NCBI GenBank assembly: GCA_036924855.1
Contig: JBAGRP010000001.1
Coordinates: forward strand, 372,001 to 436,000
Length of the DNA stretch: 64,000 bases
Origin: Nitrobacteraceae bacterium AZCC 2146
Lineage (GTDB): Bacteria > Pseudomonadota > Alphaproteobacteria > Rhizobiales > Xanthobacteraceae
Direction of reading: 5' to 3'
A program made the position numbers and the translations under genes. This document shows, one piece after another, positions 26,372-37,166 of the stretch. The notes beneath the pieces are model-generated. The model searched no databases. It saw nothing but the letters and a program-made list of their open reading frames with translations, and was not told where the DNA came from. Numbering within the stretch: position 1 is the first letter of the stretch; each line of letters opens with the position of its first letter.

Positions 26372-27430
26372 TCAGTTCGTCAGCACCACGCGTCCGACGA
26401 CCTTGCCGGCGCGCAATTGCTCGATCCACTTTTGCGCGTCCGCCATCGGTTCTTCCTTCATCGGCGTCGGGCTGATCTTGCCGCTGCGGGCCAGCGCCAT
26501 CAGTTCCTGCGCCTCGGCCAGGGTGCCGACCATGAAGCCTTCGATGGTCATGCGCTTGTAGATCCACTGTACCATCGGCAGGCTGAAATTGCCGCCCATC
26601 AGGCCGGACACCACGATCTTGCCGCCGCGTGCCACGGTGGAGACGGCGAAGCCCATCGACTTATCGTTGCCGGCAAAATCGATGACGCCATCGAAGCCGC
26701 CGTCTGTTTCCTTCACCATGCGCCTGGCGACATCGGGCTCGGCCGGGTCATAGGCGAACGCTGCGCCGTTTTTCAGCGCGGTTTCGCGCGCCGCCGGATT
26801 GAGATCGGCGACGGAAATCTTCTGCTTGAACATCGCCTGAGCGAAAGCGAGGCCCATCATGCCGACGCCGCCGAGACCGATCAGCAGCAGGTTGCGTTGC
26901 CGCGGCCGATCGACGAGACGCTTCAGCGCGCCATAGGCGGTGACGCCGGAGCACATCAGCGTCGCTGCCATGTTGACGGGCAACGGATCGTAATCGAGCA
27001 GGTATTTTGCATCGGGGACCAGCACATGGCTGGCGAAGCCGCCGTCGAGTGAAACGCCGAGATAACGGTTTTTCGCGCAAAGATTTTCATCGCCGGCGAG
27101 GCAGTCGCGGCACTGGCCGCAGCCGATCCACGGGAAGACGGCCTTCCTGGTGCCGATCAGATCCTTCGGGGCGTCGGGGCCGACTTCCTCGACGATGCCG
27201 GCGATCTCGTGGCCGAGCGTGAAGGGCAGGGTCATGCCGCGGGTGGTATCAAGTTTCTTGCCGCCGCCCAAATCAGCGTAGCCGTCCTGGATGTGCAGGT
27301 CGGAATGGCAGAGGCCGCAGCGCTCGATGCGCACCAGCACCTCCCGGCCTTGCGGCTTCGGCGTGTCGACGATGGTTTCGCACAGTGGTGAATCGAACTT
27401 GACCAGCGATTGGCGTCGCATCAGCGCCAT
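26372..27430 (-). CDS. Zinc-dependent alcohol dehydrogenase
   Basis: This is a medium-chain dehydrogenase (352 aa) that oxidises alcohols with NAD(P). It has catalytic zinc ligands in CGLCHSDLH and the GHEIAGIVEEVG block. The structural zinc site is complete (CGQCRDCLAGDENLC) and the cofactor loop is GLGGVGMMG. The substrate is not predictable. It lies downstream of rsmA with 13 bases between them, so it may be the last gene of the lpt-rsmA transcript. Confidence 0.93.
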   Translation of the reverse strand: MALMRRQSLVKFDSPLCETIVDTPKPQGREVLVRIERCGLCHSDLHIQDGYADLGGGKKLDTTRGMTLPFTLGHEIAGIVEEVGPDAPKDLIGTRKAVFPWIGCGQCRDCLAGDENLCAKNRYLGVSLDGGFASHVLVPDAKYLLDYDPLPVNMAATLMCSGVTAYGALKRLVDRPRQRNLLLIGLGGVGMMGLAFAQAMFKQKISVADLNPAARETALKNGAAFAYDPAEPDVARRMVKETDGGFDGVIDFAGNDKSMGFAVSTVARGGKIVVSGLMGGNFSLPMVQWIYKRMTIEGFMVGTLAEAQELMALARSGKISPTPMKEEPMADAQKWIEQLRAGKVVGRVVLTN

Positions 27431-27443
27431 GAGTTGTTCTCCC

Positions 27444-28307
27444 TTAACCGACGTTTTTTGTCCTTCGTATATCGGTCAATTCACGGGCCATGGCAACAAA
27501 GCCGGAGATCGGGATGGTCTCGGCGCGGCGTGTCGCCTCGACATTCGCAGCCTTTGCCAGACGCTCCGGATCGACGCCGAGCGCCTTGAGGCTTTGCCGC
27601 AGCATCTTGCGGCGCTGGCCGAAGGCGGCGGCGGCGACCTGTTCGAGCATCCGGCGATCGCAGGGCTCGGGGTTGGCGCGAGGGATCAACCGCACGACCG
27701 ACGAGGTGACCTTTGGTGGCGGTACGAAAGCCGCCGGCGAAATGTCGAACAGGATCTTGGTTTCAGCGCGCCAGTTCGACAGCACGCCGAGTCTTCCATA
27801 GGCCTCGTCGTTCTCATGGGCAACGATGCGTTCGGCGACCTCGCGCTGGAACATCAGCACCATCATGTCGTACCAGGGCGGCCACGGTTCGGCGCAGAGC
27901 CAGTCGATCAGCAGCGGCGTCGCGATATTGTAGGGCAGGTTGGCGACGATCCTGGCGCGTTCGCCGGCCAGCAGCGGCCGAGGATCGAAGGTCTGGGCAT
28001 CGCCGATGACGATCTCCAGGCGGCCAGGATAGCGATTGGCGATTTCCTGCAACGCGCCGAGCGCGCGCTCGTCGCGCTCCACCGCGATCACGCGCCCGGC
28101 GCCCATTGCCAGCAGCGCGCGGGTCAGTCCGCCCGGCCCGGGACCGATCTCGATGATGGTAGCGCCTTCGAGCGGGCCTGCGGCGCGCGCGATCCGCGCG
28201 GTGAGGTTGAGATCGAGCAGAAAATTCTGGCCGAGCGATTTGCGCGCCGACAGATCGAATTTCTGGATGACTTCGCGCAGCGGCGGCAGGTCGTCGATCG
28301 CACTCAT
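27444..28307 (-). CDS. rsmA: 16S rRNA dimethyladenosine transferase RsmA (KsgA)
   Basis: The enzyme dimethylates two adjacent adenosines near the 3' end of 16S rRNA. The 287-residue product has [10 protein letters not shown], the SAM motif [15 protein letters not shown] and the catalytic [11 protein letters not shown]. It overlaps pdxA by four bases, an arrangement also seen in the Escherichia coli pdxA-rsmA pair. Confidence 0.97.
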   Translation of the reverse strand: MSAIDDLPPLREVIQKFDLSARKSLGQNFLLDLNLTARIARAAGPLEGATIIEIGPGPGGLTRALLAMGAGRVIAVERDERALGALQEIANRYPGRLEIVIGDAQTFDPRPLLAGERARIVANLPYNIATPLLIDWLCAEPWPPWYDMMVLMFQREVAERIVAHENDEAYGRLGVLSNWRAETKILFDISPAAFVPPPKVTSSVVRLIPRANPEPCDRRMLEQVAAAAFGQRRKMLRQSLKALGVDPERLAKAANVEATRRAETIPISGFVAMARELTDIRRTKNVG

Positions 28308-29308
28308 GACAGTTTAGCCGCGGCCATGCGGGCGGCCAGCTTCAAGGCGGCGATCAGGCTCGACGGATTGGCGCGGCCGCTGCCGGCGATGTCGAAGGCG
28401 GTGCCGTGATCGGGCGAGGTCCGGATGAACGGCAGGCCGAGGGTGACGTTGACGCCGTCGTCGAAGGCGATGGTCTTGATCGGGATCAGTGCCTGATCGT
28501 GATACATGCAGATCGCGCAGTCGTATTTTTTCCGCGCCGCCGGGTGAAACATCGTGTCGGCCGACAGCGGGCCGCGCACGTCGATACCCTCGTTGCGCAG
28601 TACGGCGACCGCCGGCGCAATGATGGTCTGCTCCTCGGTGCCGAGCAACCCGTCTTCGCCGGAGTGCGGATTGAGGCCGGAGATCGCAAGGCGAGGATGA
28701 CGCAGGCCGAAGCGGGCCCTCATATCGGCGACGACAATGCGGGCAGTGGCGGTGATCAGCTGGCTCGATAGCTGTGCGATAGCGTCGCGCAGCGACACAT
28801 GAATGGTCACCGGCACCACCGCAAGAGCGGGCGACCACAGCAGCATCACCGGCATCGGCGTCTTGCCGTCGCGCGCGGCGAGTTTGGCGAGAAATTCGGT
28901 ATGGCCGGGATGGCTGAAGCCGGCGCGGTAGAGCACGCTCTTGGTGATCGGGTTGGTGACCACCGCGCTCGCGTGGCCGGCCTCGACATCGGCGACGGCC
29001 TGGCGGATCGAGGCAATCACTGCCGGCGCGCTGGAAGCGTCAGGACGGCCGGGCTGCGCAGTGACGGTGTGGCCGGTCGAGACCACCGGCAACGCGTCAG
29101 CGAAGGATGCTGCGGCGCTGGTGGCCGTTGCATCCGCCAGCCGGACATCGAGACCTAATAATTTGGCGCGGGCGGCGATGAAGTCGCGGTCGCCCAGCAA
29201 GTAGAACGGCGGAAGATTGAGTTCGTGCCGGCGCAGCCACGCGGCGATGGCGATGTCCGGGCCGATGCCGGCCGGTTCGCCCAGTGTCAACGCAAGAGGT
29301 TTTGCCAT
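28304..29308 (-). CDS. pdxA: 4-hydroxythreonine-4-phosphate dehydrogenase PdxA
   Basis: PdxA oxidises 4-phosphohydroxy-threonine in pyridoxal phosphate synthesis. The 334-residue product begins [18 protein letters not shown]. The metal-binding histidines lie in [11 protein letters not shown] and [12 protein letters not shown], and the closing block [18 protein letters not shown] is diagnostic. The order surA-like, pdxA, rsmA matches Escherichia coli. Confidence 0.97.
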   Translation of the reverse strand: MAKPLALTLGEPAGIGPDIAIAAWLRRHELNLPPFYLLGDRDFIAARAKLLGLDVRLADATATSAAASFADALPVVSTGHTVTAQPGRPDASSAPAVIASIRQAVADVEAGHASAVVTNPITKSVLYRAGFSHPGHTEFLAKLAARDGKTPMPVMLLWSPALAVVPVTIHVSLRDAIAQLSSQLITATARIVVADMRARFGLRHPRLAISGLNPHSGEDGLLGTEEQTIIAPAVAVLRNEGIDVRGPLSADTMFHPAARKKYDCAICMYHDQALIPIKTIAFDDGVNVTLGLPFIRTSPDHGTAFDIAGSGRANPSSLIAALKLAARMAAAKLS

Positions 29309-29346
29309 GCTGCCGCCCTAAGCCGGTCGCGGCCTAAGCCGGATTG

Positions 29347-30300
29347 TCACTGCCGATATTCGATCATCGCAGCGTTACGAATTTCCTTCAGGTAGGCTTT
29401 CGACTTCGCATCGAATTTATCGGCGAACATCTTGTCACGGACTTCGCGCTTCTTCGGCGTATCGACCTTGGTCGGCTTGCGCGAGCACAGCACCACCATT
29501 TCCACGCCCTGGCGGGTGACTTCCGGCGGCGTCAGATGGCCGACCGGTGTCTTGTCGAGCAGGTCGCGCAGCGTCGGCGGCAGGTCGGCGGAGGTCTTGA
29601 CCACGGTGTCGCGGATGGTCGCGTTCTGCATCGACTTGAAGGTGCTGTTGGCTTCGTCGCAGGTCTGGATACGCTCGCGCAGGGCTTCGGCTTCCTTGTT
29701 GCGGGCTTCCATCATGCCGGCCGCTGCGCCGCGCGGAACGATCAGCACCACCGGACGCATCTGATATTCGAAGGCTTCGGTGGTGCCGTCGCCGCCGCTG
29801 CCCTGAACCGCGGCTTCGACCTCTTTCTCACCGACCTGCAGGCTCTGCTTGAAGCGGCCGCGGACGATTGCGTTCCAGACCATGTCGGCCTTCAGGCGGC
29901 TCTTCAGCGTATCGGGCCGGATGCCCTTTGCGGCCAGCGACTGCACCAGTTGGTCCGGCGTGAGGCGCATCCGCGAACTCATGTTCTGGAAGGCACCATC
30001 GACCTCGGACGCCCCGGGATCGACGCTGTACTTCTTGCCTTCCTTGATCTTCACCTTCTCATTGATCAGTTCGTCGATCACTTCCTGGCGGCTGGGGGCC
30101 TTCTGGGTCGACAGCTGGGTCAGCTTGACGCGCTGTTCGATGTCGTAGTTGGTGATCGGCTCGCCATTGACCATCACGGCCACGCTCTGGGCCTGCGACG
30201 GCGATCCACCCGATAACAGGATCAGCGCCGCGGTCGCGAAAGCGCAGGAGATGCGCCGGAAGGTGAGGGTGCTCATTGTCAAAACTGCCGTGTCCGCCAT
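29347..30300 (-). CDS. surA: SurA-like periplasmic chaperone/peptidyl-prolyl isomerase
   Basis: The product has an export signal (RRISCAFATAALILLSGG, cut near SQA-QS). An N-terminal SurA chaperone domain follows (VMVNGEPITNYDIEQRVKL), then a C-terminal parvulin-like region. At about 310 residues it is shorter than the 428 of Escherichia coli SurA and seems to have one isomerase domain. SurA guides outer-membrane proteins including LptD, encoded just upstream. The start could be 30300 or 30276. Confidence 0.85.
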   Translation of the reverse strand: MADTAVLTMSTLTFRRISCAFATAALILLSGGSPSQAQSVAVMVNGEPITNYDIEQRVKLTQLSTQKAPSRQEVIDELINEKVKIKEGKKYSVDPGASEVDGAFQNMSSRMRLTPDQLVQSLAAKGIRPDTLKSRLKADMVWNAIVRGRFKQSLQVGEKEVEAAVQGSGGDGTTEAFEYQMRPVVLIVPRGAAAGMMEARNKEAEALRERIQTCDEANSTFKSMQNATIRDTVVKTSADLPPTLRDLLDKTPVGHLTPPEVTRQGVEMVVLCSRKPTKVDTPKKREVRDKMFADKFDAKSKAYLKEIRNAAMIEYRQ

Positions 30301-30364
30301 CTCAGAACCAGAACCTGCATAGGTCGCGACGAAAAAGGAGTTTTCGCGGCAATGCGGGCCGCGA

Positions 30365-32863
30365 CTATTGAATGCCACCGCCGACGCCGGCACCGGTCGA
30401 ATTGCCGAGGGTCCGCAGCCCGATCTGCAGCATGATCGCATGGCTCAGCACCGGCGGTGTTGTCAGGTTCGTGACGTAACTATAGGACGTCACGTAGTTG
30501 ACACCCAGCACGAAGCAGTCATCCACGTAGCCGGCACCCACCGTGTACTGGTTGATCTTGTTGGCTTCGAGGTCCCAGCGCGCGCCGCCGGTCACCACCC
30601 AGTTCGATGCCAGCTTGATCGAGCCGCTGCCGAGCAGGCCTTCGCGGCGGGTCAGGTAGCCCAGATTGGGCTGGGCGGCGTAATTGCCATACATCAGGCT
30701 GACCGACCAGCGATCGAAGGTGGCGCGGCCTTCGGCCTCGAAGCGCTGCACGTTCAGCGTATCCTCGTCGAGGCGGGCGCGTGTGCTGAACGTATAGGTC
30801 CGGTTCGGCGAGTAGCTGACGCTGGTGACGTAGTCGGACTTGGTTTTCGCCAGGCCGGAATCGACGGCGGTGTTGGTGACGTCGGCGACCGCGAACGAGT
30901 TCAGCCCGAACAGCTGGTAGGACTGGCCGAACAACACCTTGACGGAGCCGCCGCGGTCGAACTGTGTGGTCGCCTGGACGCCGACATTGGCGCGGCCGCC
31001 GCCTTCGACGCGGTCGTAGCCGGAGAACTTGTCGACGCTGAACAGGTTGCTGGCGTCGAAATTCATGCTCTGCGCGTCTTCGTTCGGCAGCTTGCCGGCA
31101 TAGGTCTCATTCGGGCGAATGATGATCTGGGCGATCGGCTCGATCGTCGTGGTGCCCCAGGGCTGAACGTTGATGAACGGATAGCGATATTCGAGGCCGA
31201 TGGTCGGCATCACGCGCAGCGCCTGCGTGTCGCCGGTCGGCAGAAAGTTCGACACGCCGGGCTGGTTCGAGATCGACGCGTCGATCGCATCGACGCGGAG
31301 CATCGCGAACGGCGTGAAGATCTGGCCGAAGGAATCCGTGTACGACCGGCGCCACTGTGCCTCGCCGGTAAGGCGGGTGTAAGTGCCGGGAATGCCGCGC
31401 AGCAGGCAGTTTGTCCGAGTTCGTTCGGCAATGTCTGCTGAAAGCGCATTGCATGGGCTCAGGCCAGTCTTCGGATCAATTGTGGTATTGATCGCATCGA
31501 ACGCCGCAGTGTCGCGGCTCAGGCTGGTGAAGTTGAACTTGTAGCTGAACTCGCCGCCCAAGATCGACTGGTTGAGCACGTTGTTGTAGTCGATCACCGG
31601 ATGGATCACCGGAACCTGGCTCTGGTTGCCGGAGAAGCTCAGATAATAGATCGTCCGCGCATCGAAGAAGCTGCGGTTGCCGACGCCGGTCAGATAGAGC
31701 TGCGAGATCGCCTCGGTCTGCAGGTTGAGGAACGAGGCGTAGGGATCCTTGTACATCGACAGGCGGTAGTCCTGCAGGAAGGTGTAATCGCTGAGCGCGA
31801 TCGCATCCCAGCCCCAGACCCACTTGTCGTTCAGGGCAAACTGGCCCTTGGACTCGACGCCGCCGCGGAAATCCTTGTCGCCGGGCGTGTTGACGTATGC
31901 GTTGCGGTCCTGCTGCGCGATGCCATAGGCGCGGATCTGATAGGCGCCGTCCATCAGCCGCTGGCGGAATTCGCCCTGCAGCAGCAGCCCCTGCTTGGTG
32001 GTGTAGCGCGGCGAGATGGTGGCGTCGTAATCGGGCGCGATCGCCCAGTAGAACGGGGTCTCGATGCCGAAGCCGTAGTTCGTCACCTGCGTGACGTTGG
32101 GCATCAGGAAGCCGGTTTTGCGCTTCACGGTCGGATCGGGCGTCGAGAAATAAGGAATGTAGGCGAGGGGAACGCCGAAGAACTCGATCCGCGCGTCCTC
32201 GAAGTACAGCATCTTCTCGGTCTGGTCGTGGATGATGCGGGCACCCTTGACCTGCCACAGCGGCGGCTTCTTCGGATCTTCCTTACAGGCGGCGCAGGCG
32301 GTGTAGACGCCGTTCTGGAACACGGTGTAGTTGCCGGCGTTGCGTTCCGCGCGCGTCGCGGCCATGCGGGTGGCGTCGGCGGTATCGACGCGCAGCGAAT
32401 CGACGAAACCGTCGCGGTAGTCGTCGCTGAGATCGAGCAGGTTGGCATAGGTGATCTTGCCGTCGGCATCCGTCATCCGGACGTTGCCTTCGGCGTGCAG
32501 GCGCTTGGTCTTCTGGTCGTAGATGACCCTGTCGGCCTCGACCGTCGTTCCGTTGTAGAACATCTGCACGGAGCCGACCGCGGAGACGCGGGAATTGTTG
32601 TAGTCGTAATCGACCTCGACCGCCTGCACCAGCATCTGCCCGGTCTGGGCAGCGGGGGCGGGCTTAGGCCTTGTATGCGGGGCGTTATAGGTGAAACCCT
32701 GGGCAGCCGCCGGCGTTGTCGCCGCAACGCTGAGTGTTGCAACGATCCCGAGAACAGCAAAAACCGAAGCCAGAACAGCGGGCATGCGGGATCGATGGCC
32801 ACGCATGGTCATGCGCAGCCCCAACCCGGGCGCTCGTCCTTGGAGGGCGGCGGTAACAGCCAC
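30365..32863 (-). CDS. lptD: LPS-assembly outer-membrane protein LptD
   Basis: LptD is the beta-barrel that inserts LPS into the outer leaflet. The 832-residue product has a signal sequence, an OstA/LptA-like jelly-roll domain from about 75 to 190 (VSAVGSVQMFYNGTTVEADR) and a large barrel. A CAAC pair near residue 194 and later cysteines could form the plug disulfides. The start is GTG at 32863, immediately after the lptG stop (TAAGTG), with a GGAGG site at good distance; an ATG at 32812 is less supported. Confidence 0.95.
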   Translation of the reverse strand: MAVTAALQGRAPGLGLRMTMRGHRSRMPAVLASVFAVLGIVATLSVAATTPAAAQGFTYNAPHTRPKPAPAAQTGQMLVQAVEVDYDYNNSRVSAVGSVQMFYNGTTVEADRVIYDQKTKRLHAEGNVRMTDADGKITYANLLDLSDDYRDGFVDSLRVDTADATRMAATRAERNAGNYTVFQNGVYTACAACKEDPKKPPLWQVKGARIIHDQTEKMLYFEDARIEFFGVPLAYIPYFSTPDPTVKRKTGFLMPNVTQVTNYGFGIETPFYWAIAPDYDATISPRYTTKQGLLLQGEFRQRLMDGAYQIRAYGIAQQDRNAYVNTPGDKDFRGGVESKGQFALNDKWVWGWDAIALSDYTFLQDYRLSMYKDPYASFLNLQTEAISQLYLTGVGNRSFFDARTIYYLSFSGNQSQVPVIHPVIDYNNVLNQSILGGEFSYKFNFTSLSRDTAAFDAINTTIDPKTGLSPCNALSADIAERTRTNCLLRGIPGTYTRLTGEAQWRRSYTDSFGQIFTPFAMLRVDAIDASISNQPGVSNFLPTGDTQALRVMPTIGLEYRYPFINVQPWGTTTIEPIAQIIIRPNETYAGKLPNEDAQSMNFDASNLFSVDKFSGYDRVEGGGRANVGVQATTQFDRGGSVKVLFGQSYQLFGLNSFAVADVTNTAVDSGLAKTKSDYVTSVSYSPNRTYTFSTRARLDEDTLNVQRFEAEGRATFDRWSVSLMYGNYAAQPNLGYLTRREGLLGSGSIKLASNWVVTGGARWDLEANKINQYTVGAGYVDDCFVLGVNYVTSYSYVTNLTTPPVLSHAIMLQIGLRTLGNSTGAGVGGGIQ

Positions 32864-33961
32864 TTACCCATCCTCCAGGTACAACAAGGCCAAAAAGCCG
32901 GTGAGGCCGCCCACACACACAGGCAGCCACGCCGCAGCAATCGGATGCATCAACTCAGCCTTGCTCAAATCTTCCGTAACTTTCGACAGGACGTAGAGCA
33001 GAAAGCCCGCACCCACGCCACTCAAAACCATCTTCTGGACGCCGCCCATGCGGAAGAACCGCAGGCTCACGGAAGCGGCCAGCATCACCATCGCAGCCAG
33101 CAAAAACGGCTGTGCGATGAGTTTGTGATACTGCAGGCGATACCCCGCGGTTGCAAAACCCGAACTTTCCGAGGATTTGATATAGGACGGAAGTTGCCAA
33201 AATGACACGGTTTCGGGGGTCGAAAAGCTGTTGCGGACCTGGGCGGGGGTCAGGGAGGTGGCCAGGTACATGCTGTCCTGATCAACCACCGGCGAATCGA
33301 GGGTATAGCGGCGCACCGACTTGAACAGCCAGCGACCTTGTTCCAGCGACGCCTCGCGGGCCTCGACCCGCTCCTTGAACTGGGAATTTGTATCGAACCG
33401 GAACACGGTCAGCCCGGTTAGGCGGATGCCCTGCTGCTCGCTGCGGGCGGCGTTGATGATCGCCTGGCCTTCGCTGTTGACCTGATTGATCCAGAACCCT
33501 GACGCATCCTGCACGCCGCCGCCCGGCGTGTCGCCGAACAGCTCGGCTTCCATCTTCTTCGACTGCTCCCGCAGATTGGCCGACAGCGGGTTGTAGCCCA
33601 CCGTCGCCAGCACGCCGAGGACGAGGGCGCTCGCCAGCGCCGGCGAGATGAACTGCCAGGCCGAGACCCCTGCGGCACGGGCCACCACCAGTTCGAGCCG
33701 CCGCGACAGCGCGAGGTAGCAGGTCATGGCGCCGATCAGGATGCAGAACGGCATCATCTTTTCAAGCAGCTGCGGCACCCGGTACAGCGAGGTCTGGGCG
33801 ACCGTGATGGCGGACGCCGTGGGCAGGCCCGCGGTTCGCCGGACCATCTCGATGTAATCGACCAGCACCAGCAGCATGAAAATGCTGGCGAACACGCCGA
33901 CCGCGGCCACCAGGAAGCGGCCGGCAAAATATCGGCCGATGGTGTTGGTGATCATGCTCAT
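32864..33961 (-). CDS. lptG: LPS export ABC permease LptG
   Basis: The 365-residue product has six membrane helices (IGRYFAGRFLVAAVGVFASIF at the N-terminus) with a periplasmic beta-jellyroll between helices three and four. That is the LptF/LptG layout. With LptF and the ATPase LptB, encoded elsewhere, it extracts LPS from the inner membrane. Gene starts overlap the lptF end by four bases. Confidence 0.95.
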   Translation of the reverse strand: MSMITNTIGRYFAGRFLVAAVGVFASIFMLLVLVDYIEMVRRTAGLPTASAITVAQTSLYRVPQLLEKMMPFCILIGAMTCYLALSRRLELVVARAAGVSAWQFISPALASALVLGVLATVGYNPLSANLREQSKKMEAELFGDTPGGGVQDASGFWINQVNSEGQAIINAARSEQQGIRLTGLTVFRFDTNSQFKERVEAREASLEQGRWLFKSVRRYTLDSPVVDQDSMYLATSLTPAQVRNSFSTPETVSFWQLPSYIKSSESSGFATAGYRLQYHKLIAQPFLLAAMVMLAASVSLRFFRMGGVQKMVLSGVGAGFLLYVLSKVTEDLSKAELMHPIAAAWLPVCVGGLTGFLALLYLEDG

Positions 33962-35145
33962 GTTGCGACAGGCCGCCGGATCAGGCGCAGCAACCGCGCG
34001 TTCGATCGGTTGATGGCCTCCATCAAAGCCGCGGGCGGTTCGACGACGATGCCGCCGGCGATGATCCAGAAGCTCGCGCCGATCGCGGCTGCCAGCATCA
34101 GATACTGCATCGGCGCTGCGAAATCCGATTTCGCCGCCAGCACCGAGCAGGCGAAGCCGGCCATGCGCAGGCCGAACACCGCGGCGATCGAGCTTCCGAT
34201 CGAGAAATTGCGGCTCTGCCGCGTCGTCCGCGGCGAGCCCAGAAACGCGAAGGTGAGGGCGGCAAAGGCGAGCGGATAGATCGGCGCCATGAAGCGGTCA
34301 TGCAATTCGGCGCTGAACTGGCGCGGCATCTGTTGGTAGACCGGATCCTCGGCGGGCGGCGCCATCAGCTCCCAGAGATAACGTTCGCGAATGCCGTAGG
34401 TGACATCCTTGCCGCGATTGGAGAACTTCGACATGTCGAACGCATAGCGGCCGAATGCGACCATGGCCGGGTCGGTCTTGCCGGCTTCAAACCGTTGCAG
34501 GTTGCCGTCCTCGAGAATCAGGAATGAGCCGTCGTTGTTCTTCATCACGGTGCCGTGGTCGGCGATGATGGTGACGCGTTCCTTGGGGTCGCGGCGGTCA
34601 TCGACGAAGATGCCGACCAGCAGACCGCCGGGCTGACGCTCGCGAACCCGGATCGTGAGGTTCTGGTCGAGCTGCGCGAAACGGCCGGGCTGCAGGATGT
34701 TGGCCAGCACGTCGGCGGTGATTTCGGCATCCCATCGCTTCAGCCGGCGCATGCCGTCGGGCGCGAGGTAGGAGCCGATGAAGGCGACGAGGATCGACAC
34801 CACGACAGTGGCGTAAAGAAACGGACGGAACAGCCGCAGCGGCGACAGGCCGGCGGCGTTCATCACGATGATTTCGGAGTCGGTAGCGAGCTTGGTAAGG
34901 GTGTGGGAAACCGCGATCATCAGCGCGATCGGCGCGATGATCAGCACCAGCACGGGAATCGCAAGGCTGGTCACGCCGAGGAATGTCAGAATGGTCTGAC
35001 CCTGGCTCGTCATCAGATCGATTCCGCGCAACGCCTGCGTGATCCAGATCACGCCCGTCAGGCTGACCAGAACCAACGCAAACGACGACAGCGTCGTGCG
35101 GAAAATATACTTGTCGATAGACCCCATCGGTCCGAACAATCCCAT
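33958..35145 (-). CDS. lptF: LPS export ABC permease LptF
   Basis: This is the paralogue of LptG with the same six-helix plus jellyroll layout (SIDKYIFRTTLSSFALVLVSL; later AEITADVLANILQPGRFAQL). Several in-frame starts exist (35241, 35145, 35127). I prefer 35145 because an AGG site lies at fitting distance and the extra leader from 35241 is not membrane-like. It is the first gene of lptF-lptG-lptD-surA-pdxA-rsmA. Confidence 0.93.
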   Translation of the reverse strand: MGLFGPMGSIDKYIFRTTLSSFALVLVSLTGVIWITQALRGIDLMTSQGQTILTFLGVTSLAIPVLVLIIAPIALMIAVSHTLTKLATDSEIIVMNAAGLSPLRLFRPFLYATVVVSILVAFIGSYLAPDGMRRLKRWDAEITADVLANILQPGRFAQLDQNLTIRVRERQPGGLLVGIFVDDRRDPKERVTIIADHGTVMKNNDGSFLILEDGNLQRFEAGKTDPAMVAFGRYAFDMSKFSNRGKDVTYGIRERYLWELMAPPAEDPVYQQMPRQFSAELHDRFMAPIYPLAFAALTFAFLGSPRTTRQSRNFSIGSSIAAVFGLRMAGFACSVLAAKSDFAAPMQYLMLAAAIGASFWIIAGGIVVEPPAALMEAINRSNARLLRLIRRPVAT

Positions 35146-35654
35146 CCCCGACCTGTCAGTCGCCGGCGTGACCAATCCCGGTGAGGGGATCCCCATGGTC
35201 ACGCCGCCGTCTTCAGGCCCGCATACTCTCTCACTTACCATCCCTTTGATTGGTCAACAAAATGGCCGGGCGATGGCTCGCCCAAGGATATGGTTAATAT
35301 CCACCTTCTGTGGCGCATGGGCCACTGAAATTGGCCGAAATACTGCGATCGCGCGGAAACTCCGGTGGCAAGGTTCCCGGTTTGTGGCGCGCAGCGGCGA
35401 GGCAGATGTCGGGACACATTGCGACACGGGAGATGCCGGCTCACAGATGCCGGCTCACCCTGCGACTTGAAGCCGGCCCGCGCTTTGGTTTCGCTCCAGC
35501 CAGACACGAGAAATCTATCATTCTTGTCTGGTTTTAGGTCAGAACCCGTCTTGACGGCTCCCGCTCTGGCGACAACAAAACATCTGACCCGCCGTACCAG
35601 CCGGATTCTTAGCCCGAACCCTGCGACAGCCCTGATTTTTTGGAGGATTTGCCC
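35146..35654. other. Divergent promoter region lptF / pepA
   Basis: The gap holds the promoters of both divergent transcripts. I see no gene in it. A perfect 14-base tandem duplication (AGATGCCGGCTCAC) lies at 35432-35459. The stretch 35242-35310 is comparatively AT-rich. Confidence 0.5.
35432..35459. repeat. 14-base tandem duplication
   Basis: AGATGCCGGCTCAC occurs twice head to tail without mismatch in the lptF/pepA intergenic region. Confidence 0.8.
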
Positions 35655-37157
35655 ATGCCCGACGCCGTCAAGGTCGGCTTCGTTCCGTTTTCCGCCGCCG
35701 CGCGTGGCGTCTTGGTGGTGTTTTGCGACGATACGTTGAAGTTCGGCGCCGCCACTGCCAAGGCACTGGGCGAAGCCGCCGCGATCGTCAAAAAGGCTGC
35801 GGCCACCAACCAGTTCAAGGGCAAGAGCGCCTCGACCCTCGATATCCTCGCGCCGGAAGGCCTCAAGGCCACCCGCCTGATCGTGGTCGGCACCGGCAAG
35901 GTGGCTGACATCAAGGAGAGCGACCTGCTCAAATTCGGTGGCGTGCTCGCCGGCAAGATCCGTGCGGGCAATGGCGCGGTTACCGTGATGGCCGAACTGG
36001 CATCGGGCGCGATGACGCCGGAGCAGTCCGCCGCCGTGGCTTCGGGCGTGCTGCTGCGCGCCTACAAATTCGATCGCTACAAGACCAAGAAGAAGGATGG
36101 CGAGGACGAGGCCGTCAGCGCCGCCGTCTCGATCGCAGTGGATGACGTTGCCGCCGCCAAGAAGGCGTTTGCGCCCGACGGTCACATCGTCGATGGCGTG
36201 ATCCTCGCCCGCGAACTGGTCAACGAGCCGCCGAACGTGCTGTTTCCGGTCGAATTCGCGCGCCGCGCCAGCGAGCTGAAAAAGCTCGGCGTCGTCGTCG
36301 AGGTGCTCGACGTCAAGGCGATGACAAAACTTGGCATGGGCGCGCTGCTCGGCGTGTCGCAGGGGTCGACGCGGCCCGGTCGCATGGTGATCATGCGCTG
36401 GAACGGCGGCAAGAAGGGCGAACAACCGGTTGCCTTCGTCGGCAAGGGCGTCACCTTCGACACCGGCGGCATTTCCATCAAGCCGGCTGGCAGCATGGAA
36501 GAAATGAAGGGCGACATGGGCGGCGCCGCCTGCGTGGTCGGACTGATGCACGCGCTGGCCGGCCGCAAGGCCAGGGTCAATGCGGTCGGCGCCATCGGCC
36601 TGGTCGAGAACATGCCCGACGGCAATGCGCAGCGCCCCGGCGATATCGTCACCTCGATGTCCGGCCAGACCATTGAAATCATCAACACCGACGCCGAAGG
36701 CCGGCTCGTGCTGGCCGACGTGCTCTGGTACGTCAAAGAGAAGTTCAAGCCGAAATTCATGGTCGATCTGGCGACCCTGACCGGCGCGATCCTGGTCGCG
36801 CTCGGCACCGAACATGCCGGGCTGTTCTCGAACAACGATGAGCTGTCGGAGCGGCTTTATGCGGTCGGGCAGGCCACCGGCGAAAAGGTCTGGCGGCTGC
36901 CGATGGGTCCGGAATACGACAAGATGATGGACTCGCAGTTCGCCGACATGAAGAACGCCGGTGCCCGCAATGGCGGTTCGATCACCGCCGCGCAGTTCCT
37001 GCAGCGCTTCGTCGGCGACACGCCGTGGGCGCATCTGGACATCGCGGGAACGGCGATGGGCGCGCCGAAGACCGAGATCAACCAGAGCTGGGGATCGGGC
37101 TACGGCGTCCGCCTGCTGGACCGTCTGGTGGCAGAGTATTACGAAGCCAGGAAGTAG
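35655..37157 (+). CDS. pepA: Leucyl aminopeptidase PepA (M17)
   Basis: PepA is a two-metal hexameric aminopeptidase, also a DNA-binding cofactor in some bacteria. The 500-residue product has the metal ligands in [20 protein letters not shown] and the signature [12 protein letters not shown]. The ATG at 35655 is fixed by a GGAGG site eight bases upstream, so the TTG at 35640 is not used. holC follows after nine bases, as in Escherichia coli. Confidence 0.97.
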   Translation: MPDAVKVGFVPFSAAARGVLVVFCDDTLKFGAATAKALGEAAAIVKKAAATNQFKGKSASTLDILAPEGLKATRLIVVGTGKVADIKESDLLKFGGVLAGKIRAGNGAVTVMAELASGAMTPEQSAAVASGVLLRAYKFDRYKTKKKDGEDEAVSAAVSIAVDDVAAAKKAFAPDGHIVDGVILARELVNEPPNVLFPVEFARRASELKKLGVVVEVLDVKAMTKLGMGALLGVSQGSTRPGRMVIMRWNGGKKGEQPVAFVGKGVTFDTGGISIKPAGSMEEMKGDMGGAACVVGLMHALAGRKARVNAVGAIGLVENMPDGNAQRPGDIVTSMSGQTIEIINTDAEGRLVLADVLWYVKEKFKPKFMVDLATLTGAILVALGTEHAGLFSNNDELSERLYAVGQATGEKVWRLPMGPEYDKMMDSQFADMKNAGARNGGSITAAQFLQRFVGDTPWAHLDIAGTAMGAPKTEINQSWGSGYGVRLLDRLVAEYYEARK

Positions 37158-37166
37158 TCCGACGCG